Shown: positions 25,003 through 33,999 of the stretch, piece after piece
How the letters are laid out: each line of letters opens with the position of its first letter
How positions within the stretch are numbered: position 1 is the first letter of the stretch
Assembly: GCF_001293685.1 (NCBI RefSeq)
Contig: NZ_BCAG01000001.1
Span: 434,001 to 498,000 of the forward strand
Reading direction: 5' to 3'
From: Desulfatitalea tepidiphila
Lineage (GTDB): Bacteria; Desulfobacterota; Desulfobacteria; Desulfobacterales; Desulfosarcinaceae
Length of the DNA stretch: 64,000 bases
Translations under genes and position numbers: made by a program
Notes under the pieces: model-generated
Seen by the model: only the letters and a program-made list of their open reading frames with translations
Databases searched by the model: none
Told to the model about the DNA's origin: nothing

Positions 25003-26898
25003 ATGGGGACCGACAAACCTAACCCAACTTCGGATCAGGATCAGGCCGTGATCGAAGGGGAACGCCTGAAAATCCTCTTGCAGATGGCCGGCGCAACCGC
25101 CCATGAACTCAACCAGCCTCTGGTAGAGCTCATGGGCTATATCGACCTGTTTGCCTTTGATCGCGATGATCCGGTCAAAATGGACTCGCATCTGGACAAA
25201 ATCAAGGCGGCCGGTCACCGCATTGCCAAGATCGTTCAAAAGATCCAGGCCATTCGGCCGGACCAGGCTGAGCCGGCCGGGTCAGACGTCAAGATTGTTT
25301 CGTTCGATCGACCCATCGACTTGCTGATCATCGAAGACCTGGATTCGGACTATGAGCGTATCGTCGCCGCGCTTGCCGGGGAGGAGAGGATTCATATCAG
25401 CCGCGCACGCACCTTTGAGGAGGCGCTCGGTAAACTCGCCGAAAACACCTTCCATCTCATGATCCTGGATTATTTGTTGCCTTGGGGAAACGGCCTGGCA
25501 TTTCTCACCGATCTTGAACGAATGCGAATCGATATACCGGTGATCTTCAGCACCGGGCATGGAGACGAGATGGTCGCGGCCCAGGCCATTCAGCTCGGGG
25601 CCTATGACTACCTGCCCAAGTCGCACCTGGATCGGCCCAACCTGCTGCGCGTCATCGCCCATACGCTGGAAAAGCACCGGCTCAGAGCCGAGGTGAATCA
25701 GGCCATGGAAAAAATGGCCGAAATGTCGGTGCGTGACGATTTGACCGGGCTCTTCAACCGGCGTTATATGAACGAATCGTTGGAAAGAGAATTCTCACGT
25801 GCCCGGAGGTACGACAACGATCTTTCCTGCTTGCTCATCGACATGGATTTTTTCAAGCAGATCAACGATGCCTACGGCCATATTTTCGGAGATGCCGTGC
25901 TCAAGCAATTTGCCGGCCTCATGAAAGCGAAGGTCCGTGAGAGCGATCTTTGTTTCCGCTACGGTGGAGAAGAATTTCTGGTTCTGCTGCCCAACACGGA
26001 TATCGAGGGAGCCCAAAACACCGGTGAGAAACTGCGAAGTGCGACCGAAGCCTATCTTTTCAGGGACGGGGAAAACCAAATCCACACCACGATCAGCGTC
26101 GGCTGCGTGTCCCTCAGGCTTCACCAGCCTCCGGATGTCCGCAGCATGCTGGCCTTGGCCGACAAGGCGCTCTACCGCGCCAAGGCGGAAGGCCGCAACC
26201 GCCTGATCGTCTACATGGAAACGCCCGGGGATATGTTTCAGGGCGAAAAGCAGGATGTGGACATGGCCTTCGTCCGCGAGCGGATGACCGCCATTCTGGA
26301 AAAGAGCAAAAAGGCCTCCTTGAATGCCCTCGCATTGCTGCTCGATCAGCTGGGGGCAGCCCGATTCAAGGCGCACAATCACCAGTCCCTGGCCCAGATC
26401 GATTGGATGGGAGGGCGCCTGCACCTCTCCGGCGCGATGATCGAAACGATCAAGCGGGCCGCCATGTTGCACGACCGGTTGAAGATCCTGATTCCCGAGT
26501 CGGTGATCGGCAAGAACGGCCCATTGAATGCGGAGGAGTGGGCCTGCATCGAAAACCATGCCACCGTGCTGGCCGAAGTAGCCGGCCTGTTCGAATTTTT
26601 TCGCGACGAACGGGACATTCTGCTCCACCACCAGGAACGCTATGACGGTACCGGCTATCCGAATGGACTGAAGGGCGAAGAGATCCCGCTGGGAGCCCGC
26701 ATTCTGGCCATTGCGGACGCCGTTACCGCCATGATGTCGGAAAGACCCTATCGCCCACCGTTGACCGGTCGACAGATCGTCAAAGAGTTGCGGCAGAATG
26801 CCGGCACCCAATTCGATCCTCGCATCGTCGATATCTTCCTGGATGCCCTGGCGGAGAATCCCGCGGCGGCGCTTTCCCATGCCGATATGCCGGTTTAA
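25003..26898 (+). CDS. Hybrid signalling protein: DHp-like helix, REC, GGDEF and HD-GYP domains
   Basis: A 631-aa cytoplasmic protein. Residues 20-85 resemble a histidine-kinase dimerisation helix (THAHELNQPL-type, His35 in HELNQPL) but no HATPase domain follows. Residues 104-222 are a receiver domain with phospho-acceptor Asp156 (LMILDYLLP). Residues 240-400 are a GGDEF domain with active GGEEF (321-325) and inhibitory RxxD (RESD, 312-315), so diguanylate cyclase activity is possible. The C-terminus carries HD-GYP motifs (MLHDRLK, HHQERYDGTGYPNGLKG), although DIGK reads DRLK. It could make and degrade cyclic-di-GMP under control of a separate kinase. ATG 25003 follows AGCAGGA. No membrane segment is seen. 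Confidence 0.88.
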   Translation: MGTDKPNPTSDQDQAVIEGERLKILLQMAGATAHELNQPLVELMGYIDLFAFDRDDPVKMDSHLDKIKAAGHRIAKIVQKIQAIRPDQAEPAGSDVKIVSFDRPIDLLIIEDLDSDYERIVAALAGEERIHISRARTFEEALGKLAENTFHLMILDYLLPWGNGLAFLTDLERMRIDIPVIFSTGHGDEMVAAQAIQLGAYDYLPKSHLDRPNLLRVIAHTLEKHRLRAEVNQAMEKMAEMSVRDDLTGLFNRRYMNESLEREFSRARRYDNDLSCLLIDMDFFKQINDAYGHIFGDAVLKQFAGLMKAKVRESDLCFRYGGEEFLVLLPNTDIEGAQNTGEKLRSATEAYLFRDGENQIHTTISVGCVSLRLHQPPDVRSMLALADKALYRAKAEGRNRLIVYMETPGDMFQGEKQDVDMAFVRERMTAILEKSKKASLNALALLLDQLGAARFKAHNHQSLAQIDWMGGRLHLSGAMIETIKRAAMLHDRLKILIPESVIGKNGPLNAEEWACIENHATVLAEVAGLFEFFRDERDILLHHQERYDGTGYPNGLKGEEIPLGARILAIADAVTAMMSERPYRPPLTGRQIVKELRQNAGTQFDPRIVDIFLDALAENPAAALSHADMPV

Positions 26899-26963
26899 GC
26901 CCGGGTACTGGAAAATGGCAAGGTCCGGCGCGCCCTTCCATTTAAGCGTTGCATCATCCTCTT

Positions 26964-28757
26964 TTATGCTGCCGATGGATCGTTTCGCCCCATGGAAAGG
27001 TGCGGGCTATCGCCATCGGGCGGCCCGACGGCATGGAGGGTGCGCGGCTGGCGGAACCCCTTCAATTCACAGATGAACGTCCGGTGGACGCGCACCCTGT
27101 TTTTGATCCGGTCATAGAGGGGGGCCGAAACAACCACTTCACCGGGTTTGGCTTCGCCCTGGATGCGCTGGGTCAGGTTGACTTCGGCGCCGACAATGCC
27201 GAATTTGGCGCGCTCCCTGGAACCGATATTGCCCACGATGGCCGGACCGGCGTTCAATCCGATACCGATGGCGATCGGCGGCAGGCCCTCTGCGATCATC
27301 TCCTCGTTGACATGGTGCAACCGGTGGTGCATCTCGAAGGCGCAGGATACGGCAGACGAGGCCATGGCCGCCATGTCGCGCTCCAGGGGGTCGAAAAGGG
27401 CCAGAATGCCGTCACCGACAAAATCGACCACCACCCCCTCCTTGTCTTTGATGATATCGATGATGTGGGCAAAGTAGCGATTGAGCAGCTGCACCGTCTG
27501 TTCGGGGGTGAGCTGTTCGGACAGCCGCGAAAATCCCCGGATATCGGCCATAAAAATGACCACGTCTCTTTTTTGGCCTCCCAGAAGCTGCATTTCAGGC
27601 CGTTCGAGCAGACGTCGGGCCACTTCGTGGTCCACATAGCGGCCAAAGGCCGTGCGGATCATATCCCTCTCGTGCAGGCCCGCAATCATCTGGTTGAAGG
27701 CATCCCCGAGCTCTGCAAATTCGTCTTTGCCGCTCACCACCACCCGGACGCCGAAATTGTCCTTGGCTACATGGCGGGCCGCTGCAGTGAGGGTCTGGAC
27801 CGGCTTGGCGATCTCCATGGCGATAAAGAAGCTGACCAACACGCCGAGGACGATCCCCACACCTGCAAATTCCAGCATGACCCGCCGGATCTCCTGGACG
27901 AAACCGAGCTGGGCGTCGAGAGATCGGGCAATGGCAAAGGCCGGTATGCCGGTTTCCGCCTGAATGCCGATTTTTAAAAACAGGAACCTTTCTCCGGCGA
28001 TGGCGTGCATCTGCGGCACGGTGCTGGAGATGGTGTCCAACACCGGCCGTGATAAAGCCGTTGGCGCGTTTCCCGTGGGCATGGCATCGAAGGCCGGACC
28101 CGCCGATGACACGATGGCGTTGTCGGACAGCAGGGCGATGTCGGCCCCGCTCAGGCGTCGCAGTTTGGCAAGATCCGTTGCGGTCCAGGGCATGCCGACA
28201 AAGACGACCCCCAACATTTCGCGGAATTCGTTGGGGCCGATCATCAATGGCAGGGCGATGATCTGATGGTAGTTGCGGCCGACGCGCATGAAACCATGGG
28301 CGATCGAACCGTTGAAGCTGCTTTTCAGCTGATCGTTCGAGGCCAGCACCGCCGCGATGTCCGGTTTTAGGGGGTTGTTGGCCCGGATCAAACCCCGGCT
28401 GTCCGCCGCGCCGAGCACGGAGAGCTGCGGGTAACTGGGCAGGATTTCGTTGAGCACGATGTCGTCGCAGGTCAGACGGTCCAGTCGGGCGTCGGTCAGG
28501 ATGGTGCGCATCAATTCACCGCCCGACACCGCTCTGGCCAGTTCCTGGAGACGCACGTTGCGTTCTTCGATCAGGTCGGCGACGATCTGGCGGGTGGATT
28601 GCAAGTCGATCTTGATGCCCCTTATCGCCTTGGCTTCGATCCGGCGCTGGAGGACAAAGAAAGTGCCTGCCAGCACGCCGATCACCACAGCTGTGATGGT
28701 GAGCGCCAGTTTGTATTTAAAAGGAAAATGAAAACCGATCGTTTTAATAGTAGCCAT
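26964..28757 (-). CDS. Membrane class III adenylate/guanylate cyclase with periplasmic sensor and HAMP
   Basis: A 597-aa protein. TM1 is at residues 17-36 and TM2 at 297-314, with a Cache-like periplasmic domain of about 255 residues between them. A HAMP linker follows (about 315-368), then a class III cyclase domain from about 395 to 575. The metal-binding aspartates are Asp405 (IFMADIRGFSRLSE) and Asp449 (DFVGDGILALF), and the C-terminal GAEVNLTQRIQG element is present. It makes cAMP or cGMP from an extracytoplasmic signal. Its start overlaps the end of the upstream cupredoxin-like gene by 14 nt, so the two are coupled and may form a sensor pair. It converges with the HD-GYP gene. Confidence 0.88.
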   Translation of the reverse strand: MATIKTIGFHFPFKYKLALTITAVVIGVLAGTFFVLQRRIEAKAIRGIKIDLQSTRQIVADLIEERNVRLQELARAVSGGELMRTILTDARLDRLTCDDIVLNEILPSYPQLSVLGAADSRGLIRANNPLKPDIAAVLASNDQLKSSFNGSIAHGFMRVGRNYHQIIALPLMIGPNEFREMLGVVFVGMPWTATDLAKLRRLSGADIALLSDNAIVSSAGPAFDAMPTGNAPTALSRPVLDTISSTVPQMHAIAGERFLFLKIGIQAETGIPAFAIARSLDAQLGFVQEIRRVMLEFAGVGIVLGVLVSFFIAMEIAKPVQTLTAAARHVAKDNFGVRVVVSGKDEFAELGDAFNQMIAGLHERDMIRTAFGRYVDHEVARRLLERPEMQLLGGQKRDVVIFMADIRGFSRLSEQLTPEQTVQLLNRYFAHIIDIIKDKEGVVVDFVGDGILALFDPLERDMAAMASSAVSCAFEMHHRLHHVNEEMIAEGLPPIAIGIGLNAGPAIVGNIGSRERAKFGIVGAEVNLTQRIQGEAKPGEVVVSAPLYDRIKNRVRVHRTFICELKGFRQPRTLHAVGPPDGDSPHLSMGRNDPSAA

Positions 28758-29412
28758 CCTGTTGGAAGTCAGTGGCGTCGTAGCCAGGGACAGGCCATGG
28801 GGATACAGGCGTTTCGACGGCCGTTTTCACGCTCTGCAACTCTAAGGATACAGATCGATTCCCGGTGCCGATATCCACAAAGAGCGTGGCATTGCCCCCG
28901 AGGATGTGCCACGCCCGCAACCGATGCCGGCCGGACGGTACGTCGGCAATGCGGAAAAACCCCCTGTCGTCGGTCACCGCAAAATATCGGTTGGGCACCA
29001 CATATACATCGGCGATCATGCTCTGGTGAATATCGCAATAGACGGGGTGGGGGCCGACCTCGTGGAGAACCACGCTGCGGGATTCTCCTTGTCCATAGCG
29101 CGACAGGCTGAATGGCTCCGTGGGATGGGGCGAAAAAACGGTGTGCTGGTAGATGTCCGAGTTTTCGAAACGAATTGATTGTCCCTGAACGGCCGGCAAC
29201 AGGCGCGGTGTGAATTTCTTGGCCTGCTGGTCCATGACCGCCTCCCCGACCGGTTCGGTAAAGAAACCTTCCAGATACACGATCGCGTGGGCATGGCTTT
29301 TCAATGGGCTTTGGCCGGACTTGTCCATGACGACGATCCATCCGTCGATGTCGGCGGCCTCGGAGAAAACGGACGAGAGGATCATTAACAATGACAAGAG
29401 CGCGATTCGCAT
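28744..29412 (-). CDS. Secreted cupredoxin-like protein
   Basis: A 222-aa protein with a Sec signal peptide (MRIALLSLLMILSSVFSEA, cut near residue 20). A blue-copper-like site is visible: His90 (NSDIYQHTVFS), Cys126, His129 and Met132 in HPVYCDIHQSM, followed by a carboxypeptidase-regulatory-like beta domain (DDRGFFRIADVPSGRHRLR). Similar proteins are annotated as methylamine-utilisation-like or plastocyanin-like. GAGGATG precedes the ATG. It overlaps the cyclase gene start by 14 nt; it could bind copper or redox partners and report to the cyclase sensor domain, which is inference. Confidence 0.78.
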   Translation of the reverse strand: MRIALLSLLMILSSVFSEAADIDGWIVVMDKSGQSPLKSHAHAIVYLEGFFTEPVGEAVMDQQAKKFTPRLLPAVQGQSIRFENSDIYQHTVFSPHPTEPFSLSRYGQGESRSVVLHEVGPHPVYCDIHQSMIADVYVVPNRYFAVTDDRGFFRIADVPSGRHRLRAWHILGGNATLFVDIGTGNRSVSLELQSVKTAVETPVSPWPVPGYDATDFQQDGYY

Positions 29413-29741
29413 GACATCCTCGCTAGTGCCGCCATATCATAGGAGACCGGTTCCCTCACGGCCTGTGATCAGCGACGTCATTAAACTGAATAAGATCGAA
29501 TGGCCGTTCGTCAAAGAGCGGCCTTCGCCCCTATTCATATTTTCGGGTTTTTGGCATTCTTGCTGTTTCGGATAGCTCGGGCCCGGACTGGTGCGGTCTG
29601 ATACCGCAACGAACGAGACGACACGTGTGAAGCTGACTTCCAGCGGAATGATGGCTATGCACTAAATAAATACCAGCAGGTTGCCCGGCATGGGGAACCC
29701 GCAGGTAGATGGAGGAGGCGCGACGTGTCGATAGAAAGAGT
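29413..29741. other. 329-nt intergenic region between cupredoxin-like gene and tatA
   Basis: Nothing clearly coding. The region must hold the promoter for the minus-strand cupredoxin/cyclase pair and the end of the tatA transcript. Short GC hairpin-like strings occur near 29590 and 29690, but I cannot support a specific call. Confidence 0.4.
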
Positions 29742-29924
29742 TTAGGTGGTCTTGTCGTCTTCGATTTTGTCTTGTTTCTTTGCCTCTTTTTCACGGGTGG
29801 CATCGCGGAAGTTACGGATGGCTTTGCCCATTCCGCCCCCGATTTCCGGTAATTTGCCGGCACCGAAAATGATCAGAATGATCACCAAAATGATTATCAG
29901 TTCGGGAATTCCGATACCAAACAT
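29742..29924 (-). CDS. tatA: Sec-independent translocase subunit TatA
   Basis: A 60-aa protein, [30 protein letters not shown] onward in parts: an N-terminal membrane helix (residues 7-22), the FGxxKLPE hinge and an amphipathic helix ending in a charged tail. This is the TatA/TatE pattern. Tat exports folded proteins such as the formate dehydrogenase at 12653. AAGGAG precedes the ATG. No tatB or tatC lies nearby, so this is a solitary copy. Confidence 0.93.
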   Translation of the reverse strand: MFGIGIPELIIILVIILIIFGAGKLPEIGGGMGKAIRNFRDATREKEAKKQDKIEDDKTT

Positions 29925-29992
29925 ACTGTTCTCCTTATTGTCGCCGCTGTATGGGGGGTATGCCGTCGAGTCTATGCGTGCCCAGGTAACCG

Positions 29993-30400
29993 CTAATCAC
30001 ACGTATGACCATCGGGTCCCAATTCAACCACAAGTCTGCGAAACTCTTTTGAGTGTGTATATCGATCGACGGCACCCTGGTATTCGATCCATGCGTGCCA
30101 AGCCTTGAGCCAATCGTGATTATGCCAATAGGCCTCGGGATTGCCTTTGCCCTGCAGGCGGTGAATATAATCGATATATTCTTCTGCGCATCCGCTGCAG
30201 AAATGGTACGGGGTCTTTGGCTGTTCTGTTGTCTTTCTCGGGTCTATACCTAAGGGCGTGCCACAGCGTTCGCATTTGGACGGGCAGTGACTGCACTGAA
30301 ACACCTTCCGAACGGCCATGATCTTTTGCTTGTGCAGCATGGCGGCCTTTTGCTCGGCATTGAGCTTCAGTTTGTCGTCCAATGAAATGACCTTGCTCAT
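29993..30400 (-). CDS. 135-aa zinc-ribbon protein of unknown function
   Basis: The protein has four CxxC-type pairs, [19 protein letters not shown] and FHFCSGC-type ([10 protein letters not shown]), suggesting one or two zinc sites (about residues 34-82), followed by an aromatic-rich tail ([19 protein letters not shown]) and HTCD at the end. The ATG at 30400 ([11 protein letters not shown]) is preceded by GGGAGC; the longer frame to 30442 has a weaker start. It lies upstream of tatA in the same orientation, 68 nt away. I do not recognise the family. Confidence 0.7.
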   Translation of the reverse strand: MSKVISLDDKLKLNAEQKAAMLHKQKIMAVRKVFQCSHCPSKCERCGTPLGIDPRKTTEQPKTPYHFCSGCAEEYIDYIHRLQGKGNPEAYWHNHDWLKAWHAWIEYQGAVDRYTHSKEFRRLVVELGPDGHTCD

Positions 30401-30789
30401 GAATGCTCCCGGGGCCTGGTGGATATTGAATTTTAAGGCCAAAATATATCACCGCCATCCGGGGGTGTCAATCAACGGAAACTCGGCATCATCGATATCC
30501 TCTTGGCGCCATACACCTTGTCTGGCATGGTCGCCTATGATACAGTCGCGCCCCGAATGCCTGATAATCAGTGCCTATCCACAAATGGCCAATTTGCCCG
30601 ATATCGGCGTTGCACGAAAAATTAGATCCTCGGAATATAAGCCATATGCCTGCGGTTAAATTTTTCGTGCGCCTTGATCTCGACCCAATTTGCCTGTTTG
30701 TGGACAGGCACTGATTAAGGAACAAGAGACCCAATGCGGTCTCCCTCGATTGAGTTTTCAACATAAGAGATCCAAGTCAGGAAATGGAT
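30401..30789. other. 389-nt intergenic region before the MetE-like gene
   Basis: It contains the complete family-B palindromic repeat at 30566-30717 (listed separately). The remaining sequence shows no supported gene; divergent promoters for the flanking genes must lie here. Confidence 0.5.
30566..30717 (+). repeat. Family B palindromic repeat (B1), MITE-like
   Basis: A 152-bp element with terminal inverted repeats AATCAGTGCCTATCCACAAA (30566-30585) and the partner at 30698-30717, 19 of 20 matching. The interior includes CACGAAAAATTAGATCCTCG and CCATATGCCTGCGGTTAAAT. The same interior occurs in inverted orientation at 56957-57097. No open reading frame is inside. Confidence 0.85.
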
Positions 30790-31860
30790 ATGAAGACACT
30801 AAAGAATCCACCGGAAGGGCGGGCCATGCTCATCGGGAGTCAGCCGTTGCGCGACCATGGCGAGGCCACCCGGCTGGTTTTGAAATACGTACCGGAGATC
30901 CCCAACTGGGTGCAACTTCCGTTGTTCAGAAAAGAGGGCATGGTGGCCCAGTTCGTGGATGGCATGCCCGGTCTCGTGCGCGGCGCCGAGCGAACTTTTA
31001 TCGACGTGACAGCGGAAAATTTCGGTGAAGAGATGGCCGCCTTTTTCGAGGCTTATCTCGCCGTTGCCGAACACGGCGATCGGCTGGACGACAGCCGTTT
31101 CGCCCTCGGCACGGATGTCGCCGCCGGTTTTTTTACCCTCTTGGAAAGTCTGCGCGATCGTTCCGACCCTCTCTTCGCGGTCAAGGGACAGATCACCGGG
31201 CCGATCACCTTCTGTACCTCCCTGACCGATCAGGATCGGCGTGCCGTTTTTTACAACGAGGCCGTGCGCGAGGCAGCGGTCAAGATGCTGGCCCTCAAGG
31301 CGGCCTGGCAGGCCCAGCGCCTCGGCGAGGTCGGTGCCCCGGTCATCATCTTCATAGACGAACCCGTCCTGGCCAGTTATGGTTCCTCGGATATGATCAG
31401 CATCTCCAGGGATGACATCGCAGGTTGCCTCAAGGAGGTGATCGACGCGATTCACCAACAGGGCGGCCTGGCCGGTGTGCATGTGTGCGCCAACACCGAC
31501 TGGTCCCTGCTCCTCGACTCGGATGTGGACGTGGTCAATTTCGATGCCTATGGCTATTTCGACAAATTTATCCTCTATGGCGATGCGCTCAGACCTTTTC
31601 TGGCCTCTGGCCGCTATCTGGCCTGGGGGCTGGTGCCCACCTCCCAGGCCGATCAGGTGGCGGCGGCCACCGGCGAAAACCTCTATGCCCTGTGGCAATC
31701 GTGCCTGCAACGGCTCGGTGCCATGGGGATCGATACGGAAATGGCAGGTCGCCAATCGTTCATCACCCCCAGTTGCGGCACCGGCTCCTTGACGCCGGAA
31801 TTGAGCCATCGGGTGCTGGAGTTGACCCGGGAGTTGTCGGAAAGGGTAAGGCACACTTAG
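30790..31860 (+). CDS. MetE-like core protein (cobalamin-independent methionine synthase C-terminal fold)
   Basis: About 356 aa, only the C-terminal catalytic barrel of MetE-type enzymes. Zinc-ligand motifs are present: GVHVCANTDW (His-x-Cys) and TPSCGTGSL (second Cys), with an acidic VNFDAYGYFD strand between. Related short proteins act as core methionine synthases or corrinoid-linked methyltransferases in anaerobes. The folate-binding N-terminal half of MetE is absent, so the methyl donor may be a corrinoid protein (inference). ATG 30790 is better spaced from AGGAA than ATG 30784. Confidence 0.78.
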   Translation: MKTLKNPPEGRAMLIGSQPLRDHGEATRLVLKYVPEIPNWVQLPLFRKEGMVAQFVDGMPGLVRGAERTFIDVTAENFGEEMAAFFEAYLAVAEHGDRLDDSRFALGTDVAAGFFTLLESLRDRSDPLFAVKGQITGPITFCTSLTDQDRRAVFYNEAVREAAVKMLALKAAWQAQRLGEVGAPVIIFIDEPVLASYGSSDMISISRDDIAGCLKEVIDAIHQQGGLAGVHVCANTDWSLLLDSDVDVVNFDAYGYFDKFILYGDALRPFLASGRYLAWGLVPTSQADQVAAATGENLYALWQSCLQRLGAMGIDTEMAGRQSFITPSCGTGSLTPELSHRVLELTRELSERVRHT

Positions 31861-31900
31861 TTCACAAGTATGGAAAAAAGTATGAAAGTCGGAAAGCAAG

Positions 31901-31926
31901 AAAGTATGAAAACACTTTCATACTTT
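31901..31926. other. Perfect inverted repeat upstream of the MoxR gene
   Basis: AAAGTATGAAA, ACAC, TTTCATACTTT: an 11-bp perfect palindrome in the 97-nt gap after the MetE-like gene. A near-copy, AAAGTATGAAAG, precedes it at 31878. It could be a terminator (U-rich right arm), an operator or repeat debris. AGGAGATAAGG then serves the MoxR start. Confidence 0.55.
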
Positions 31927-31957
31927 AAACTTATTTAGGAGATAAGGAAATACGACT

Positions 31958-32800
31958 ATGAGCGGAGAAACTTTCAGCGGTGCTTCACGCTACGTTTTGG
32001 ATGCCGAACTGGCGCAGATCGTCAACGTCTCCATGGCCCTGGAGATGCCCCTGCTGCTCAAAGGCGAACCAGGAACCGGCAAGACCATGCTGGCCCATGC
32101 CATCAGCGAGAGCCTGGGCATGCCCCTGCTGGCGCTCAACGTCAAATCGAGCATGAAACTGGTCGAGGCGCTCTATCAGTACGACACCCTGACCCGTCTG
32201 AACGACAGCCGCTTCGGCGACTCCAAGCGGGATGTGAGCGACATCGAAGCCTACATCAAAATGGGCAAGATCGGCCAGGCCTTCGCGGCCGACAAGCGCA
32301 CCGTGCTGCTCATCGACGAGATCGACAAGGCCGATACCGACTTTCAGGACGACATGCTCGACGTGCTCGACCAGATGGAGTTCGACATCATCGAGATCGA
32401 CAAGACCATCCGGGCCAAGCACCGGCCGGTGATCATCATCACCTCCAATGCCAAGAAGGATCTCTCCGATCCGTTTCTGGGCCGCTGCAACTTCCACCAC
32501 ATCGCCTTTCCGGACCCCAAGATGATGCGCCGCATCATCGATGTCCATTTTCCCGGTTTGAGCAGCGACCTTTCCGAAAACGCCATCGACGCCTTTTATC
32601 GCCTGCGCCAGATCGAAGGCGTGGAGAAACGGCCGGCCACCCGCGAGCTGATCAATTGGATCAGGGCGTTGCAAAGCGATCCGGACTTCAAGCCCAAGCG
32701 CCTGATCAAGGACGAACTGCCCTACCTGGGCGTGCTGTTCAAAAAGAGCCAGGACTTCGAGACGGCCAACCGCATCACCCAGCGGCGGGCGAGGTATTAG
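31958..32800 (+). CDS. MoxR-family AAA+ ATPase (CoxD-like)
   Basis: A 280-aa AAA+ protein: Walker A GEPGTGKTMLAHAI (about residue 32), Walker B VLLIDEIDKAD (about 115), sensor 1 IITSNAKKDLSDPFLGRC. MoxR ATPases pair with VWA proteins to mature metal enzymes; CoxD assists the molybdenum hydroxylase CO dehydrogenase. Here the VWA gene follows by 5 nt. The start ATG 31958 follows AGGAGATAAGG. A molybdenum hydroxylase lies 6 kb downstream, but on the other strand, so a link is only suggestive. Confidence 0.88.
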   Translation: MSGETFSGASRYVLDAELAQIVNVSMALEMPLLLKGEPGTGKTMLAHAISESLGMPLLALNVKSSMKLVEALYQYDTLTRLNDSRFGDSKRDVSDIEAYIKMGKIGQAFAADKRTVLLIDEIDKADTDFQDDMLDVLDQMEFDIIEIDKTIRAKHRPVIIITSNAKKDLSDPFLGRCNFHHIAFPDPKMMRRIIDVHFPGLSSDLSENAIDAFYRLRQIEGVEKRPATRELINWIRALQSDPDFKPKRLIKDELPYLGVLFKKSQDFETANRITQRRARY

Positions 32801-32805
32801 GCCCG

Positions 32806-33999
32806 ATGTTCATCGACTTCTTCTATCAGCTCAAGGACCACGGCGTACCGGTCTCGCCGACCGCTTTTCTGACCCTGCAAAAGGCGTTGGGCAAGGGGCT
32901 GGTGAACTCCCTGGAAGATTTCTACACCGTGTCGCGCGCCATCCTGGTGAAAAGCGAGCGCTATTTCGATCTGTACGACCAGGTGTTCGCCCACTACTTC
33001 GAGGGGGTGGCCCTGCCTGACCGGGAGGGGTTGGAACTCGACGCGCTGGCCCGCTCGCTGCTCGAACAGTGGCTGCAGCACCCCAAGGAGCTGGCCGACG
33101 CCATGGGCATGGACGAAGCCGAATTGCAGAAGCTCACCCCCGAGGAGCTAATCGAATATTTCAAGGAGCGGCTCAAGGAACAGACCGAACGCCACGATGG
33201 GGGCAATCGCTGGATCGGCACGGGCGGCACCTCGCCGGTGGGCCACTCCGGCTTTCATCCCGGCGGCATGCGCGTGGGCGGTGTGTCGCGCAATAAATCA
33301 GCCGTCAAGGTGGCCATGGAGCGGCGCTACAAGGACTACTCCCTGGAAGGCCCGCTGACGCCCTCCATGATGGGGGAAGCGCTCAAACGGCTGCGCCACC
33401 TGGTGCCCTCCGGCCCCAAGGACCAGGTGAACGTCGACAAGACCATATACCAGACCATGAAAAACGCCGGCGAGATCGAGATCGTCTTCGACAGCAGCCT
33501 CAAGGACCGTCTCAAGGTGATCCTGGCCATCGACAACGGCGGCTGGTCCATGGACCCCTACATCCCGCTCGTGCAGACGCTCTTCGATTACGCCCGGGCC
33601 CAGTTCAAGGAACTCAAGACCTGCTTCTTCCACAATACCATTTACGACACCCTGTGGGAGGACCCGGCACGCTACAAGAAGCCGCTCAAGGTCGACGACC
33701 TGGTGCGGCGCGATCCCGACACCCGCTTCATCTTCGTGGGCGATGCCAGCATGGCGCCCTACGAACTCATGGCCCAGGACGGCTCGATCTACATCACCAA
33801 CCGCAGCGGCCGGCCCAGCATCGAATGCCTGCAATTTCTCGCCAAGACCTTCCGCCACTCGGTCTGGCTCAACCCCGTGCGCCGGGTCCGCTGGCCCTAC
33901 ACCCGCACCATCAACCTCATCGCCCAGATCTTCCCCATGTTCGAACTGACCATCGACGGGCTGGAGAAGGCGGTGGGACATTTGATGGCGCGCACCTAG
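32806..33999 (+). CDS. VWA-domain protein, CoxE-like, with degenerate MIDAS
   Basis: A 397-aa protein beginning MFIDFFYQLKDHGVPVSPT, the CoxE-like opening, with a VWA domain from about residue 235. The MIDAS loop, DxSxS in active VWA domains, reads LAIDNGGWSMDPYI, so both metal-ligating serines are not in their usual places. FVGDASMAPYELM marks the later strand. It partners the MoxR ATPase immediately upstream as in other MoxR-VWA chaperone pairs. The open frame from 32656 overlaps MoxR and is rejected. Confidence 0.82.
   Translation: MFIDFFYQLKDHGVPVSPTAFLTLQKALGKGLVNSLEDFYTVSRAILVKSERYFDLYDQVFAHYFEGVALPDREGLELDALARSLLEQWLQHPKELADAMGMDEAELQKLTPEELIEYFKERLKEQTERHDGGNRWIGTGGTSPVGHSGFHPGGMRVGGVSRNKSAVKVAMERRYKDYSLEGPLTPSMMGEALKRLRHLVPSGPKDQVNVDKTIYQTMKNAGEIEIVFDSSLKDRLKVILAIDNGGWSMDPYIPLVQTLFDYARAQFKELKTCFFHNTIYDTLWEDPARYKKPLKVDDLVRRDPDTRFIFVGDASMAPYELMAQDGSIYITNRSGRPSIECLQFLAKTFRHSVWLNPVRRVRWPYTRTINLIAQIFPMFELTIDGLEKAVGHLMART

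Noticed and set aside
29412-29742. A possible tRNA or small RNA
   Set aside because: No cloverleaf or terminator could be supported by eye.
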